Below, in pieces: positions 25,646 through 34,674 of a stretch of DNA of 42,964 bases (position 1 is its first letter; every line of letters starts with the position of its first letter). Location: positions 1-42,964 of the forward strand of contig CANHGT010000003.1 in NCBI GenBank assembly GCA_947460385.1. Reading direction: 5' to 3'. The notes below the pieces were generated by a model. It searched no databases, was not told the DNA's origin, and was given only the letters and a program-made list of their open reading frames with translations. This DNA is from Alphaproteobacteria bacterium. Its GTDB lineage: Bacteria; Pseudomonadota; Alphaproteobacteria; WRAU01; Hepatincolaceae. A program made the position numbers and the translations under genes.

Positions 25646-27943
25646 ATGAATTATTTAATAAAAAAATGTCAAAAATATCCATTAATAACAAAATTATTGT
25701 TGTTTTTAATTGTAGTGGTTTTTATTACTCCTTCTAGGGGTAAATACTTATTTTTATCAATTATTTTGTATATTAGCATTCTATTTTTATATGAAACTTT
25801 AATAAATAAACTATTTAATAACACCTTTTTAAGAACATTTTTACATTCTTTTGTATATTGGATAATTTTTATTCTTGGAGCGTTCTGTTTTATTTATAAA
25901 AAGAAATTTCATGTACTAAATAAAGCCGATCTATTTGCTATATATCAAAGCAATATTTCGGAATCATATCAATTTATTGTTGTTAATAATTTATTGTATC
26001 CATTTTTAATTTTGGCTGTAATGTCATATGTTTTATTATTTTGTATATGCTTATTAATAAACAAGTATTTAATAACACAAATAATTAATAAAAAAATTAT
26101 TATATTTACCGTTGTTTTCAACGTATTAAATATTATTTATCTTCATTCATCACTCTCTAATTTAACAGAGAACGATAGATTTAATGGTAGATATATGGGA
26201 GTAATACCAACTATCTTTTCTTCATATGATTCTTACAAAGAAATATTAGCTATAAATAATGCTATTGCCTCTAATAATAACATTACATTAATTAATGATT
26301 CTAGGATTACCACCCCGGAACTTCATGTGGTTATTATTGGTGAATCTTCTACTTCGGATCATTTTTCCGAGTATGGTTATTTTTTCAATAATAATGCTAA
26401 CCTACACAATATATTAAAAAGCAACAGTGTGAAATACTCCCGTGCTTATTCTGCTTTTGATCGTACAGATAAAGTTCTGCATACCATTTTATCTGCAAAA
26501 TCAGAAGGGTTAATTAATGTATTGAATAAAGGCAAAATGAATACTTATTGGCTTTCAAACAATGGAAAAAATAGTTTATGGTCTACTTCTACAACTATTC
26601 TTACAACTGCAAGTAAAACACAGTTTTTTGCTACAGGTGGGGGTGATGAAGATACATTATTGCCTGAATTAGAAAATTCTTTAAACAATTTAGATAATAA
26701 TAAGAAAAATATAATTTTTTTACACACCAGAGGCTCTCATTCAGATGTTTGTACTGCCATAAAGCATAATTCTTTTAAAGAAAAACATGAAAAACTAAGA
26801 GAAAAAATACAGTTTTATTATGGTAAAGAGCCAATAATAAATTCTGTTGAACAAATATCTTGTTACGATCAAAGTATAGCAGATATAGATGAATTTATAT
26901 TAAAAGTAAAAGTCATGGCAGAAAAGAATCCTAATTTTGCTAGCTTAACCTATTTTAGTGATCATGGCGAAGATATTGTTACAAAAACTTATCATGGTAA
27001 TTTTAATAATAAGAACTATAACCAAGTGCGTATTCCATTAATAATGATATTTTCTAACAAATATATTAAGAATAATCCAGAAATTATCAAAAATATTAAA
27101 AAACATAAAGATAATATTGTTCTTAATAGTTTTATGTTTAATACTTTGCAAAATATAGTAGGGGTTAAATCTGCAAATTCTTATACTGCTAAATTAGATA
27201 TGTCTTCAAATGAATTTAATCCAACCCAAGCAGATTTAGATTATGGGCTAAAAATTACCAACGATCCTATCTTAAAACTTAATGAAAAAAATATAGAAAG
27301 TAAAAAATATTGGGTTCATAGGGTTAATAGTTTAGGTAAATTATATGATGTAGCAAAATCGAATCCTAACGGTGTTGAACTAGATATTATATATAAGGGT
27401 GGCACATTAATGGTAGGGCATGATGTTGAACATCTTAGTGGAGGAACATTAAATGAGTACATGGAACACACAGATAAATTAGCAATAAAAAATATGTGGT
27501 TAGATACTAAAAATATTAACAAAAATAATATTGTTGCTATTAAAAAGCAGTTAGATGCTATAGCTAAGCAATATCCTTATTTTAAAAAACATGCTTTCAT
27601 AGAAACATCGTACAATGGTAAAGAAATTAGCCTGCTTATAAATGCTGGCTATACTATTTCATATTATTTACCAACGACTGAATTATTAGAATTGCTAAAA
27701 GAAAATAATATTTTAAAGCTGAAAGAGGAAGCAAAAAGTATTAATAAACAACTTAAACAACAAGTTATTAAAAATATTTCTTTTGATGCAAGATTGTATC
27801 CCTTTGTAACAAATTATTTAGAAAAAGAAGATAATAGTTTATTATATAGAGTATGGCCTGGTAACAAAAATGTTAATATTACTAATGATCTTAAAGTAAA
27901 AGTATCGTTGATTCTATTTTCTTATAGGTTTGAGAAATTCTAA
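25646..27943 (+). CDS. Phosphoethanolamine-transferase-like (sulfatase-fold) membrane protein fused to a GDPD-like domain
   Basis: The protein has 765 residues. Five membrane helices (about 14-29, 33-52, 65-84, 115-138, 148-167) precede a periplasmic sulfatase-fold domain of the EptA/CptA type (about 222-530): VVIIGESSTSDHFSEYGY with the metal-binding Glu233, the nucleophile region FDRTDKVLHT, and the metal motifs FSDHGED and YHGN. Such enzymes move phosphoethanolamine from phosphatidylethanolamine to lipid A, LPS core or glycans. The last 210 residues (about 553-765) look like a glycerophosphodiester phosphodiesterase-fold domain: WVHRVNS (His558), GVELDI, VGHD and MWLDTKN keep the usual His, Glu, Asp and His positions. 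One enzyme would thus transfer a phospho-headgroup and perhaps hydrolyse a phosphodiester. It is not simply EptA. Confidence 0.8.
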   Translation: MNYLIKKCQKYPLITKLLLFLIVVVFITPSRGKYLFLSIILYISILFLYETLINKLFNNTFLRTFLHSFVYWIIFILGAFCFIYKKKFHVLNKADLFAIYQSNISESYQFIVVNNLLYPFLILAVMSYVLLFCICLLINKYLITQIINKKIIIFTVVFNVLNIIYLHSSLSNLTENDRFNGRYMGVIPTIFSSYDSYKEILAINNAIASNNNITLINDSRITTPELHVVIIGESSTSDHFSEYGYFFNNNANLHNILKSNSVKYSRAYSAFDRTDKVLHTILSAKSEGLINVLNKGKMNTYWLSNNGKNSLWSTSTTILTTASKTQFFATGGGDEDTLLPELENSLNNLDNNKKNIIFLHTRGSHSDVCTAIKHNSFKEKHEKLREKIQFYYGKEPIINSVEQISCYDQSIADIDEFILKVKVMAEKNPNFASLTYFSDHGEDIVTKTYHGNFNNKNYNQVRIPLIMIFSNKYIKNNPEIIKNIKKHKDNIVLNSFMFNTLQNIVGVKSANSYTAKLDMSSNEFNPTQADLDYGLKITNDPILKLNEKNIESKKYWVHRVNSLGKLYDVAKSNPNGVELDIIYKGGTLMVGHDVEHLSGGTLNEYMEHTDKLAIKNMWLDTKNINKNNIVAIKKQLDAIAKQYPYFKKHAFIETSYNGKEISLLINAGYTISYYLPTTELLELLKENNILKLKEEAKSINKQLKQQVIKNISFDARLYPFVTNYLEKEDNSLLYRVWPGNKNVNITNDLKVKVSLILFSYRFEKF

Positions 27944-28052
27944 TTGCAAAAATAAAAGATTTTTATAGCTAAATTTATTTATTTATTTCTTTGAAAGTAT
28001 GCTACAATTACAAGAGTTTATTTTATATCAACGCAAAATGTAAGAAAGTGTA

Positions 28053-29477
28053 ATGAAAATAATAATTGCAGGAGTTGGCAATACAGGAAGTTTTATAGCG
28101 CAATACTTGTCTGAAGAAAAGTATCATGATGTTACTATCATAGACAACAATTCTAAAGTTGTAACCGAAATAACCGATAATTATTCCCTTGGCGGAATAG
28201 TAGGAGATTCTACAGATTTCAACACCCTAGAAGATGCAGATATTAAAAATACCCAGCTTTTTATATCTTGTACTCCATCTGATGATATTAACATTATGTC
28301 TTGTCATCTGGCTTCATTAATGGGTGTAACAACTAATATTGCCAGATTAAAAAGTGCCAATTATTTAGATTATGGTTGGTCAGAATTATTTCGCTTAAAA
28401 ACTATACCACTAGATGGAATAATTGCTCCTGAAAGAGAAATGATTAACTCTATTAAAGACCTTATAAAGTACAAGTATCTAAATATTACAGATTTTCTTC
28501 ATTTTAGCAGTGCAAATATTAAAGTTTTAGCATTTGTTTGTAATGAAGATACAATATCATTAAATAAGTCTGTTTTAGATTTGAACACTTTAGCTAAAGA
28601 AAAAAACATTGTCTCTAAAATAATTGGTATCTTTAGAAGGGGGCATTTTTTGATTCCTCAAGATACCGATGTTATTCAAAAAGATGATAGAGTTTTTATT
28701 TCTACCATTGTAGATGATATTGAAGATGCTTATTTATTGTTTTATAATTTTAAAGAATCTGAAATGAAGTTATTAGAGAGTCAAGCACCTAATATAATAA
28801 TTACAGGAGACAATCCTTTTATTAAATTTGTAGCTATTGCTCTTTCTAATATTTATAAAATTAAGGTAATTACAGACAAAAAAACAGAAAGTGAAAATAA
28901 CTTTGGTGTAGAGTTAGAAAAATATAATATTCAAGTTATTATAGATGATATATCTAAGCCTCAATACCGTGATAACTACTTGAAATCTCAAGATGATATA
29001 ATAATATTGTTATATAAAAATGATAAAGATGCAATTTTTAACTCACTATTGTTAAAGTATCAAAAATTAGGGGATATTTTTTGCTTTTTACGGAATAGCC
29101 AACATGAAGACTTTTTATTTACAAGTGGTATTGCCCATGTTCTTGTACCAAATAATTTTATTATGTCTTCTATTTTAAGTAGTATTCGCAGAGGAATAAT
29201 CTATAATATTTATTCTTTATATAATACTGCAGAAATCATAGAACTTGAAGTTGCTCATAACTCTGTAGTTGTAGGGCAAACAGTAGAAGATATTGAATCT
29301 GTGGGTAATATTTTAGTGGCTAATATTATTAATGAACAAGGTAATATTGTACTTGTAAATCCTACCACAGTTATTAGTTCTAATCATACTGTAATAATTG
29401 TTGGATTAAGAACCCATATTAAAGACATAGAAAATTTATTTTCTCATAAAATAGGTTTAAATAACAGTATAATATAA
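28053..29477 (+). CDS. trkA: Trk system potassium uptake protein TrkA
   Basis: TrkA is the cytosolic NAD(H)-binding gating subunit of the TrkH/TrkG potassium channel. The 474 residues hold two RCK-N/RCK-C units: the first Rossmann motif is GVGNTG (7-12) with an acidic strand end at IIDNN, and the first unit keeps VGDSTD. The second nucleotide fold (about 245-370) has a weak motif (TGDNPFIKFVAIAL), so it may not bind NAD. No trkH is nearby. hfq begins 20 bases downstream; trkA-hfq neighbours are common in alphaproteobacteria. The start has only a weak ribosome-binding sequence. Confidence 0.94.
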   Translation: MKIIIAGVGNTGSFIAQYLSEEKYHDVTIIDNNSKVVTEITDNYSLGGIVGDSTDFNTLEDADIKNTQLFISCTPSDDINIMSCHLASLMGVTTNIARLKSANYLDYGWSELFRLKTIPLDGIIAPEREMINSIKDLIKYKYLNITDFLHFSSANIKVLAFVCNEDTISLNKSVLDLNTLAKEKNIVSKIIGIFRRGHFLIPQDTDVIQKDDRVFISTIVDDIEDAYLLFYNFKESEMKLLESQAPNIIITGDNPFIKFVAIALSNIYKIKVITDKKTESENNFGVELEKYNIQVIIDDISKPQYRDNYLKSQDDIIILLYKNDKDAIFNSLLLKYQKLGDIFCFLRNSQHEDFLFTSGIAHVLVPNNFIMSSILSSIRRGIIYNIYSLYNTAEIIELEVAHNSVVVGQTVEDIESVGNILVANIINEQGNIVLVNPTTVISSNHTVIIVGLRTHIKDIENLFSHKIGLNNSII

Positions 29478-29497
29478 TAATTTAGGAGACAATCTTT

Positions 29498-29794
29498 ATG
29501 ACTAAAAAAAACAATCTAAATTGTCAAGATTTGTTTTTAAATACTCTTAGAAAAAATAAAGTTCCTGCAACGATATTTTTATCTAATGGAATTAAACTTC
29601 AAGGCATAGTTACAGGGTTTGATAATTTTGCCGTACTATTAAGAAGAGATGCACATATACAATTAGTATATAAACATAGTATTTCTACTATTATGCCTAA
29701 TGGTCCTTTCACCTTGAAATTAGATGAAGATGATGATATAGATGTATCTTCTGTGGGGCAAAATGAACATAAAACTATAGTTGAAATTGTTTAA
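29498..29794 (+). CDS. hfq: RNA chaperone Hfq
   Basis: Hfq is a hexameric Sm-like protein that pairs small RNAs with mRNAs. The 98 residues contain Sm1 ([39 protein letters not shown]) and Sm2 ([13 protein letters not shown]). The LLRRDAHIQ linker is the alphaproteobacterial variant. A tail of about 25 residues is very acidic (LDEDDDIDV). TAGGAG stands before the ATG. It points to active small-RNA regulation despite the reduced look of the genome. Confidence 0.97.
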   Translation: MTKKNNLNCQDLFLNTLRKNKVPATIFLSNGIKLQGIVTGFDNFAVLLRRDAHIQLVYKHSISTIMPNGPFTLKLDEDDDIDVSSVGQNEHKTIVEIV

Positions 29795-29871
29795 CATGTA
29801 TATAGCTAATGCTTTATACATTTATAGTGTCAGAATAAAGCAATTTAGTTATAATAAATTATTATGATATT

Positions 29872-30258
29872 ATGAATACAACTGCAAAACAAAAAGAATA
29901 TAAAACTATTGGAGATGTTGCTAAGATATTATCTTTAGAACAACATGTAGTAAGGTTTTGGACTTCTACTTTTGCTTTATATGTGAAGCCATTACGTAAG
30001 GCAGGCAATAGGCGTTATTACTCTAAAAATGATATTAATGTGCTAATTTTTATTAAAGAACAGCTTTATAGTAGGGGAATGTCTATTAAGGGAGTACAAC
30101 TTTTACTGTCAGAGAAAAAACACAAATACCAAGATAATAAATTAGAGAGAGACCCAAATAGCATTCTCTTTGTTGATCATAATAAGAGGGTAGATAAAAT
30201 TATAGACAATATAAATAATATTGTCTTTGCAATAGATAATTTTTTAAACAAACATTAA
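29872..30258 (+). CDS. MerR family transcriptional regulator
   Basis: The 128-residue protein has an N-terminal MerR winged helix-turn-helix (about 10-80): YKTIGDVAKILSLEQHVVRFWTSTF, then the wing PLRKAGNRRYYSKNDINVLIFIKEQLYSRGMSIKGVQ. The effector part is only a short helix, with no cysteines for metal. Alphaproteobacteria carry a conserved MerR-like protein of this size, usually near ihfA, of uncertain role; here it follows hfq by 77 bases. I see no strong ribosome-binding site before the ATG. It could be its own promoter's regulator. Confidence 0.85.
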   Translation: MNTTAKQKEYKTIGDVAKILSLEQHVVRFWTSTFALYVKPLRKAGNRRYYSKNDINVLIFIKEQLYSRGMSIKGVQLLLSEKKHKYQDNKLERDPNSILFVDHNKRVDKIIDNINNIVFAIDNFLNKH

Positions 30259-30310
30259 ATGCATCATATTATAATTCTTTTACCACCAAACATAATACGT
30301 TTATTAGCGG

Positions 30311-30360
30311 TATCTTTTTCATTTTAACAATACTTGTTTCATGAAAAAGATATTTTTTTT
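30311..30360 (+). terminator. Rho-independent terminator after the MerR gene
   Basis: TATCTTTTTCAT (30311-30322) pairs perfectly with ATGAAAAAGATA (30341-30352) around an 18-base loop, followed by eight T residues. It lies in the convergent gap between the MerR gene and the DUF502 gene. Confidence 0.8.
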
Positions 30361-30376
30361 AGTTATTGCCTCTACT

Positions 30377-30403
30377 TGAACTAACATCTAAATAGTTAGT
30401 TCA
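30377..30403. repeat. Palindrome in the MerR/DUF502 convergent gap
   Basis: TGAACTAAC (30377-30385) and GTTAGTTCA (30395-30403) form a perfect 9-bp stem over a nine-base loop. There is no T-tract on either strand right after it, so it is not a clear terminator; it may be a 3' mRNA-protecting hairpin for the leftward transcript. Confidence 0.5.
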
Positions 30404-30425
30404 TTTAGTTATATTCATTATTTTC

Positions 30426-31091
30426 TTAATGTAAATCTTCTTTTTTTTCATTCTTTTCTAATTTTGCTATGATATCATCAGCATTTATCATGCCACCACT
30501 AATAATTAATTTCATAGCTACTTCAGGAGTCATAGATAGCCTAATTACATCTGTAGTAGGAACAAACAATAAAAAGCCCGATGTAGGATTAGGTGTAGTA
30601 GGTACAAAAATACTTACCACATTATCATTGGTAAGAGTTTGAATTTCACCTTTTACCTCTGAAGTTACAAATGCTAGTACCCACATTCCCTTCCTAGGAT
30701 ACTCTACTAACACTACCTCTTTAAATGCTTTTGAGTTATTAGCTAACAGTGTGTCAAAAATTTGTTTAGTTGTTGAATAAATATTTCTTATTACAGGAAT
30801 TTTACTTAAAATTGCATCACTAAGTAAAACAAAATATCTTCCTAGAAAATTACTAGCTACAAACCCAATAACTACAACACATATTAATGATGTAGCAATA
30901 CCAAGCCCCGGAATGCTTGCCGCTAAAGAGGTGGGAAATAAGTTTTTAATAATTAAATTATCAAAAAAATTTATAATAGAAATAGTAATATACAAGGTAA
31001 TTGTAATTGGCAATGAAACTAATAAGCCAGTTATAAACCATTTTTTTATATTGTGGAAACTAGGACGTTTTTGTTCATTGATATTTTGCAT
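30426..31091 (-). CDS. DUF502 family inner-membrane protein
   Basis: The 221-residue protein has two membrane helices (about 17-38 and 58-82), with the family's GLLVSLPITITLYI and IPGLGI at their edges. A soluble C-terminal domain follows with IPVIRNIYSTTKQIFDTL, FKEVVLVEYPRKGMWVLAFVT and VFVPTTPNPTSGFLLFVP-like wording (here SIFVPTTPNPTSG). DUF502 is widespread in proteobacteria and plants (LIKE-COV) and has no agreed biochemical function. It is the last gene of the tkt-rpe-DUF502 unit, one base after rpe. Confidence 0.9.
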   Translation of the reverse strand: MQNINEQKRPSFHNIKKWFITGLLVSLPITITLYITISIINFFDNLIIKNLFPTSLAASIPGLGIATSLICVVVIGFVASNFLGRYFVLLSDAILSKIPVIRNIYSTTKQIFDTLLANNSKAFKEVVLVEYPRKGMWVLAFVTSEVKGEIQTLTNDNVVSIFVPTTPNPTSGFLLFVPTTDVIRLSMTPEVAMKLIISGGMINADDIIAKLEKNEKKEDLH

Positions 31092-31092
31092 T

Positions 31093-31746
31093 TTATAATC
31101 CTTTTAATTTACTGATGTTCTCTGCATAATTATTATTTTGAAAGATTGTAGTTCCAGCAACAAGTACATTGGCTCCCGCCTGCACTAAGTTTATGCTGTT
31201 TTGAAAATTTACCCCTCCATCTACTTCTAAGTCTATATTTTTATTTTTAATAAAATTGTCTTTTATGTTTTTAATTTTTGTTAATTGATTAGATAAAAAC
31301 TTCTGCCCACCAAATCCAGGGTTTACAGTCATTACCAGTATTAAATCTATTTCATCTACTAAATATTCTAGTACATTTTCATGAGTTGATGGATTTAAAG
31401 CAATGCCAACTTTAATACCTTTATCTTTAATGTATTTAACTAAACGATCATGGTGGGTAGTGGCTTCTATATGAAAAGTAATAATGTCTACCTTAGCTTT
31501 AATGAAATCATCAACAAAATTTTCAGGATTTTGAACCATTAAATGGGTGTCAAAAATTTTCTTAGTTAGTGGACGCAATTGTTTAACTATAGATGCCCCA
31601 AAGGTTAAATTAGGAACAAAATGACCGTCCATAATGTCTATATGAATATAGTCTGCTTCAGTATTATTTAAACGCAATATTTCATCTTTTAAGTTAGTAA
31701 AATCGGCCGATAGAATAGAAGGAGCAACTTTTACCAATGTGTTCAC
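31093..31746 (-). CDS. rpe: Ribulose-phosphate 3-epimerase
   Basis: Rpe interconverts ribulose-5-phosphate and xylulose-5-phosphate in the pentose phosphate pathway. The 217-residue TIM barrel shows APSILSADFTNL, the metal-binding HIDIMDGHFVPNLTFG, THLMV, MTVNPGFGGQKF and the phosphate-binding EVDGGVN. It lies 3 bases downstream of tkt, which uses the product, so the two are one metabolic operon. Confidence 0.97.
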   Translation of the reverse strand: MNTLVKVAPSILSADFTNLKDEILRLNNTEADYIHIDIMDGHFVPNLTFGASIVKQLRPLTKKIFDTHLMVQNPENFVDDFIKAKVDIITFHIEATTHHDRLVKYIKDKGIKVGIALNPSTHENVLEYLVDEIDLILVMTVNPGFGGQKFLSNQLTKIKNIKDNFIKNKNIDLEVDGGVNFQNSINLVQAGANVLVAGTTIFQNNNYAENISKLKGL

Positions 31747-31749
31747 CTA

Positions 31750-33747
31750 TTATTTCATAATACTCTTATATTTATCTTCTACAAATTTTAGAATTTTTTC
31801 AACGGTCATACCAAAATAATCCATTACTTGTTCCGCTTTGCCCGATAATCCAAAAGAGTCTATGCCATAAAGATAAGTTATACCACCTAAACTTTCTTGG
31901 TAACCAGTTAATTTTCCAGCTTCAATTACTACATTAAATTGAGGGTTTTTTAACACACTGAATTTATCGTCATCGCTAAGTTTATTAAATCTATTTAAAG
32001 AAGGCATAGATATTACATTGGTAATAATGCCTTTTTCATTTAAAATTTTAGCAACTTCCATAGCCAAATGTAGTTCAGATCCACTAGAAACTAAGTTAAT
32101 ACTATTATTTTCATTGTCTAGAAGTAAATAACCACCTTGTTTTACTTTGTTGTTATGTATATCATAATCTTTTCTTAAGGTAGGAACGTTATCACGCCCT
32201 AAAATCATAAGGGTTGGTTTGTTGGTATTTTCTAATGCAATATTGTAACATTCTATAGTTTCAATTAAATCACATGGTCTTAAAACTTCCACATTGGGAA
32301 TAAGTCTTAAAGATGCAATGTGTTCTATGGGTTGATGGGTAGGACCGTCTCCTCCTAAAGAAATATTATCGTGGGTAAATACATAAATAACTTGTTGTTC
32401 CATAAGGGCAGATAAACGAATAGCAGGACGCATATAATCTGAAAATACTAAGAACGTACCACCATACGGAATTAAGCCATTTTTATAACTAGCAATTCCA
32501 TTCATAACTGCACCCATAGCATGCTCTCTAACACCATAGTGAATATAGTTACCATTGTAATTGGTAGAATTAATAATATGGGAAAATTTATTAATAGTAT
32601 TGTTAGATGCACTTAAATCGGCCGAACCTCCTATTAAATTAGGAGAATTTTTACATAGTATTTCTAGAATTTTACCCGATGCAACCCTTGTAGCTATTTT
32701 TGGTTGATTTTCAAAGGTTTGCAGTGCTATAGCTTCTAAATCTTTAACACTGTTATGTATGTTTTTGTTAGATGTAAAATCAAGGAAGTCTTGCTTTTTG
32801 CTATCTTGATTTAGGGTGTCTGTCCATAAGTCATATTGTTTTATTTTTGCTTGCACTACCATGTTCCAAGTATCTTTAATTTCAGTGGGAGTAGCAAATG
32901 GTTCATAATGCCAATTCAGATTATCTTTTAAGGCTAATAATTCTTCCTTAGATAATGGACCACCATGTGCCTGTGGGGTTCCTTCCTTGTTGGGAACCTT
33001 ATAAGCAATTTTTGTGTTTGCAATAATGAACACGGGTTTACTACTGCTTTGTGAGGTATTAAAAGCCTTGTTAATTTCCGCAAAGTTATGTCCATCTATA
33101 GTAATTACTTCAAACCCCATAGATTCCATTCTAAGTGCAATATTTTCTTTGCTAGATAGGTCAAATGTCCCATCTATTGTAATGTTATTGCTATCATAAA
33201 TTACTACTAAGTTGCTTAGGTTAAGTTGTCCTGCCAAGGCAAGGGATTCATATGCAACTCCCTCCATAAGGCAACCATCACCAACAAGAGTATAAATTTT
33301 ATGGTGAATAATGCTTGGATATTTACTGTGTAAGATTTTTTCACTAATTGCCATTCCAACAGCCATAGATACTCCCTGCCCAAGAGGACCGGTTGTAACC
33401 TCAATGCCAGCTTTATGGTTAATTTCGGGGTGTCCTGAGGTAATTGAATTTAACTCCCTTAAATTCTTAATAGAATCAAGGCTAAATTCTTGATAGTGTA
33501 GGTGGTGCAAAGTAGAATATAGCATAATACAAGCATGCCCCGCTGAAAGAATAAATCTATCACGGTTTGCCCACAAAGGGTCGTTAGGATTAAAGTGCAT
33601 GAAGTTGGCAAACAAGGTCGCTATAACATCTGCTGCTCCAAGTGGAGTTCCTAAATGACCATTTTGAGATTTATTGAGTGCATCAGCCGACAACATTCTA
33701 ATAGAATCAGCAAGCTTTTCTAAATTTAGATTGTTAATATGTAGCAT
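31750..33747 (-). CDS. tkt: Transketolase
   Basis: Transketolase moves two-carbon units between sugar phosphates with thiamine diphosphate. The 665 residues match the family. Visible are SAGHACIMLYS, GPLGQGVSMAVGMA, the TPP/metal motif GDGCLMEGVAYESLALAG with NNITIDG, and the pyrimidine domain (about 320-500) with REHAMGAVMNG and FLVFSDYMRPAIRLSAL. The C-terminal domain has PSLNRF. It heads the tkt-rpe-DUF502 unit and is read away from tatC. The non-oxidative pentose pathway should feed nucleotide synthesis. Confidence 0.97.
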   Translation of the reverse strand: MLHINNLNLEKLADSIRMLSADALNKSQNGHLGTPLGAADVIATLFANFMHFNPNDPLWANRDRFILSAGHACIMLYSTLHHLHYQEFSLDSIKNLRELNSITSGHPEINHKAGIEVTTGPLGQGVSMAVGMAISEKILHSKYPSIIHHKIYTLVGDGCLMEGVAYESLALAGQLNLSNLVVIYDSNNITIDGTFDLSSKENIALRMESMGFEVITIDGHNFAEINKAFNTSQSSSKPVFIIANTKIAYKVPNKEGTPQAHGGPLSKEELLALKDNLNWHYEPFATPTEIKDTWNMVVQAKIKQYDLWTDTLNQDSKKQDFLDFTSNKNIHNSVKDLEAIALQTFENQPKIATRVASGKILEILCKNSPNLIGGSADLSASNNTINKFSHIINSTNYNGNYIHYGVREHAMGAVMNGIASYKNGLIPYGGTFLVFSDYMRPAIRLSALMEQQVIYVFTHDNISLGGDGPTHQPIEHIASLRLIPNVEVLRPCDLIETIECYNIALENTNKPTLMILGRDNVPTLRKDYDIHNNKVKQGGYLLLDNENNSINLVSSGSELHLAMEVAKILNEKGIITNVISMPSLNRFNKLSDDDKFSVLKNPQFNVVIEAGKLTGYQESLGGITYLYGIDSFGLSGKAEQVMDYFGMTVEKILKFVEDKYKSIMK

Positions 33748-33825
33748 TTTTCATTCACCTTTTTCATTAATCCTTTGACTATAATTATATAATAATATAC
33801 TTTATTTTTCAAGTAGTTATAATTA

Positions 33826-34581
33826 ATGGAATATAATAGTACAGTGACATTTTTTAATTTAGGAAATAGTAAAAAAGATTTATACAGTCATTTAGATGAT
33901 TTAAGAAAGCTTGTCATAATAAATATATTAGGTTATTTCATTTGTTTTGTTATTTGTTTTATTTATTCAAAAAGCATTTACAATATTTTTAGTATAAAAT
34001 TGTTAGATTTTTTAATAGATAATAATATTCCCAGCATCTTTATAACCACCTCTATTATGGAATTTTTTTTTACTAATATTAAATTAGCCTTTTTTACCTC
34101 ATTAATTGTTTATACTCCGTTATTTTTAATTATTATTTTTCTATTCATGCTATCTTCATTGCAACCAAAAGAAAAAAAAATAGGCTTGTTGCTAATATTT
34201 TTATCACCCTTATTGTTTTTTCTAGGACTATTGTTTGCATATTTTGTTTTGCTTCCAATGGTATGGAAGTTTTTTTTATTGTTTTATAATAATAATGAAG
34301 TACAATTATTGCCTAAAGTATCTGAATATATTTCTTTTATACTAAGTATTATATTGTCAACCGCTATTGCTTTTGAATTGCCAATTAGTTTAACTATATT
34401 GGCTTATTTTAATATTTTAAAAGCACACCACATTATTAAATTTGGTAAATATGCTATTGTTAGTGCTTTTATTATTGCTGCAATTTTAACTCCGCCTGAC
34501 CCATTTAGCCAAATTATTGTTGCCACTTTATTAATTATATTGTATTACTCTTCTTATTGGTTAGTTAAATATGTGCAATAA
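33826..34581 (+). CDS. tatC: Sec-independent protein translocase TatC
   Basis: TatC is the six-helix receptor for twin-arginine signal peptides. The 251 residues include the N-terminal motif as SHLDDLRKLVI (usually SHLxELRxR, so Glu is Asp here), ITTSIMEFFFTNIKLAF, the cytoplasmic LQPKEKKIGL loop, LSPLLFFLGLLFAYFVLLP, and the last pair of helices with FGKYAIVSAFIIAAILTPPDPFSQI, which is very typical. tatA and tatB are not adjacent in this window, and I see no clear twin-arginine signal among the proteins here. It begins 78 bases from the divergent tkt gene. Confidence 0.93.
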   Translation: MEYNSTVTFFNLGNSKKDLYSHLDDLRKLVIINILGYFICFVICFIYSKSIYNIFSIKLLDFLIDNNIPSIFITTSIMEFFFTNIKLAFFTSLIVYTPLFLIIIFLFMLSSLQPKEKKIGLLLIFLSPLLFFLGLLFAYFVLLPMVWKFFLLFYNNNEVQLLPKVSEYISFILSIILSTAIAFELPISLTILAYFNILKAHHIIKFGKYAIVSAFIIAAILTPPDPFSQIIVATLLIILYYSSYWLVKYVQ

Positions 34582-34674
34582 TATATTAATTTGTTTCAAT
34601 TTTACATCAATTTTATTAATTATGGTTTACAATACAACATATAAAAGAATTTATAATTAATATAGGGGATTTTT

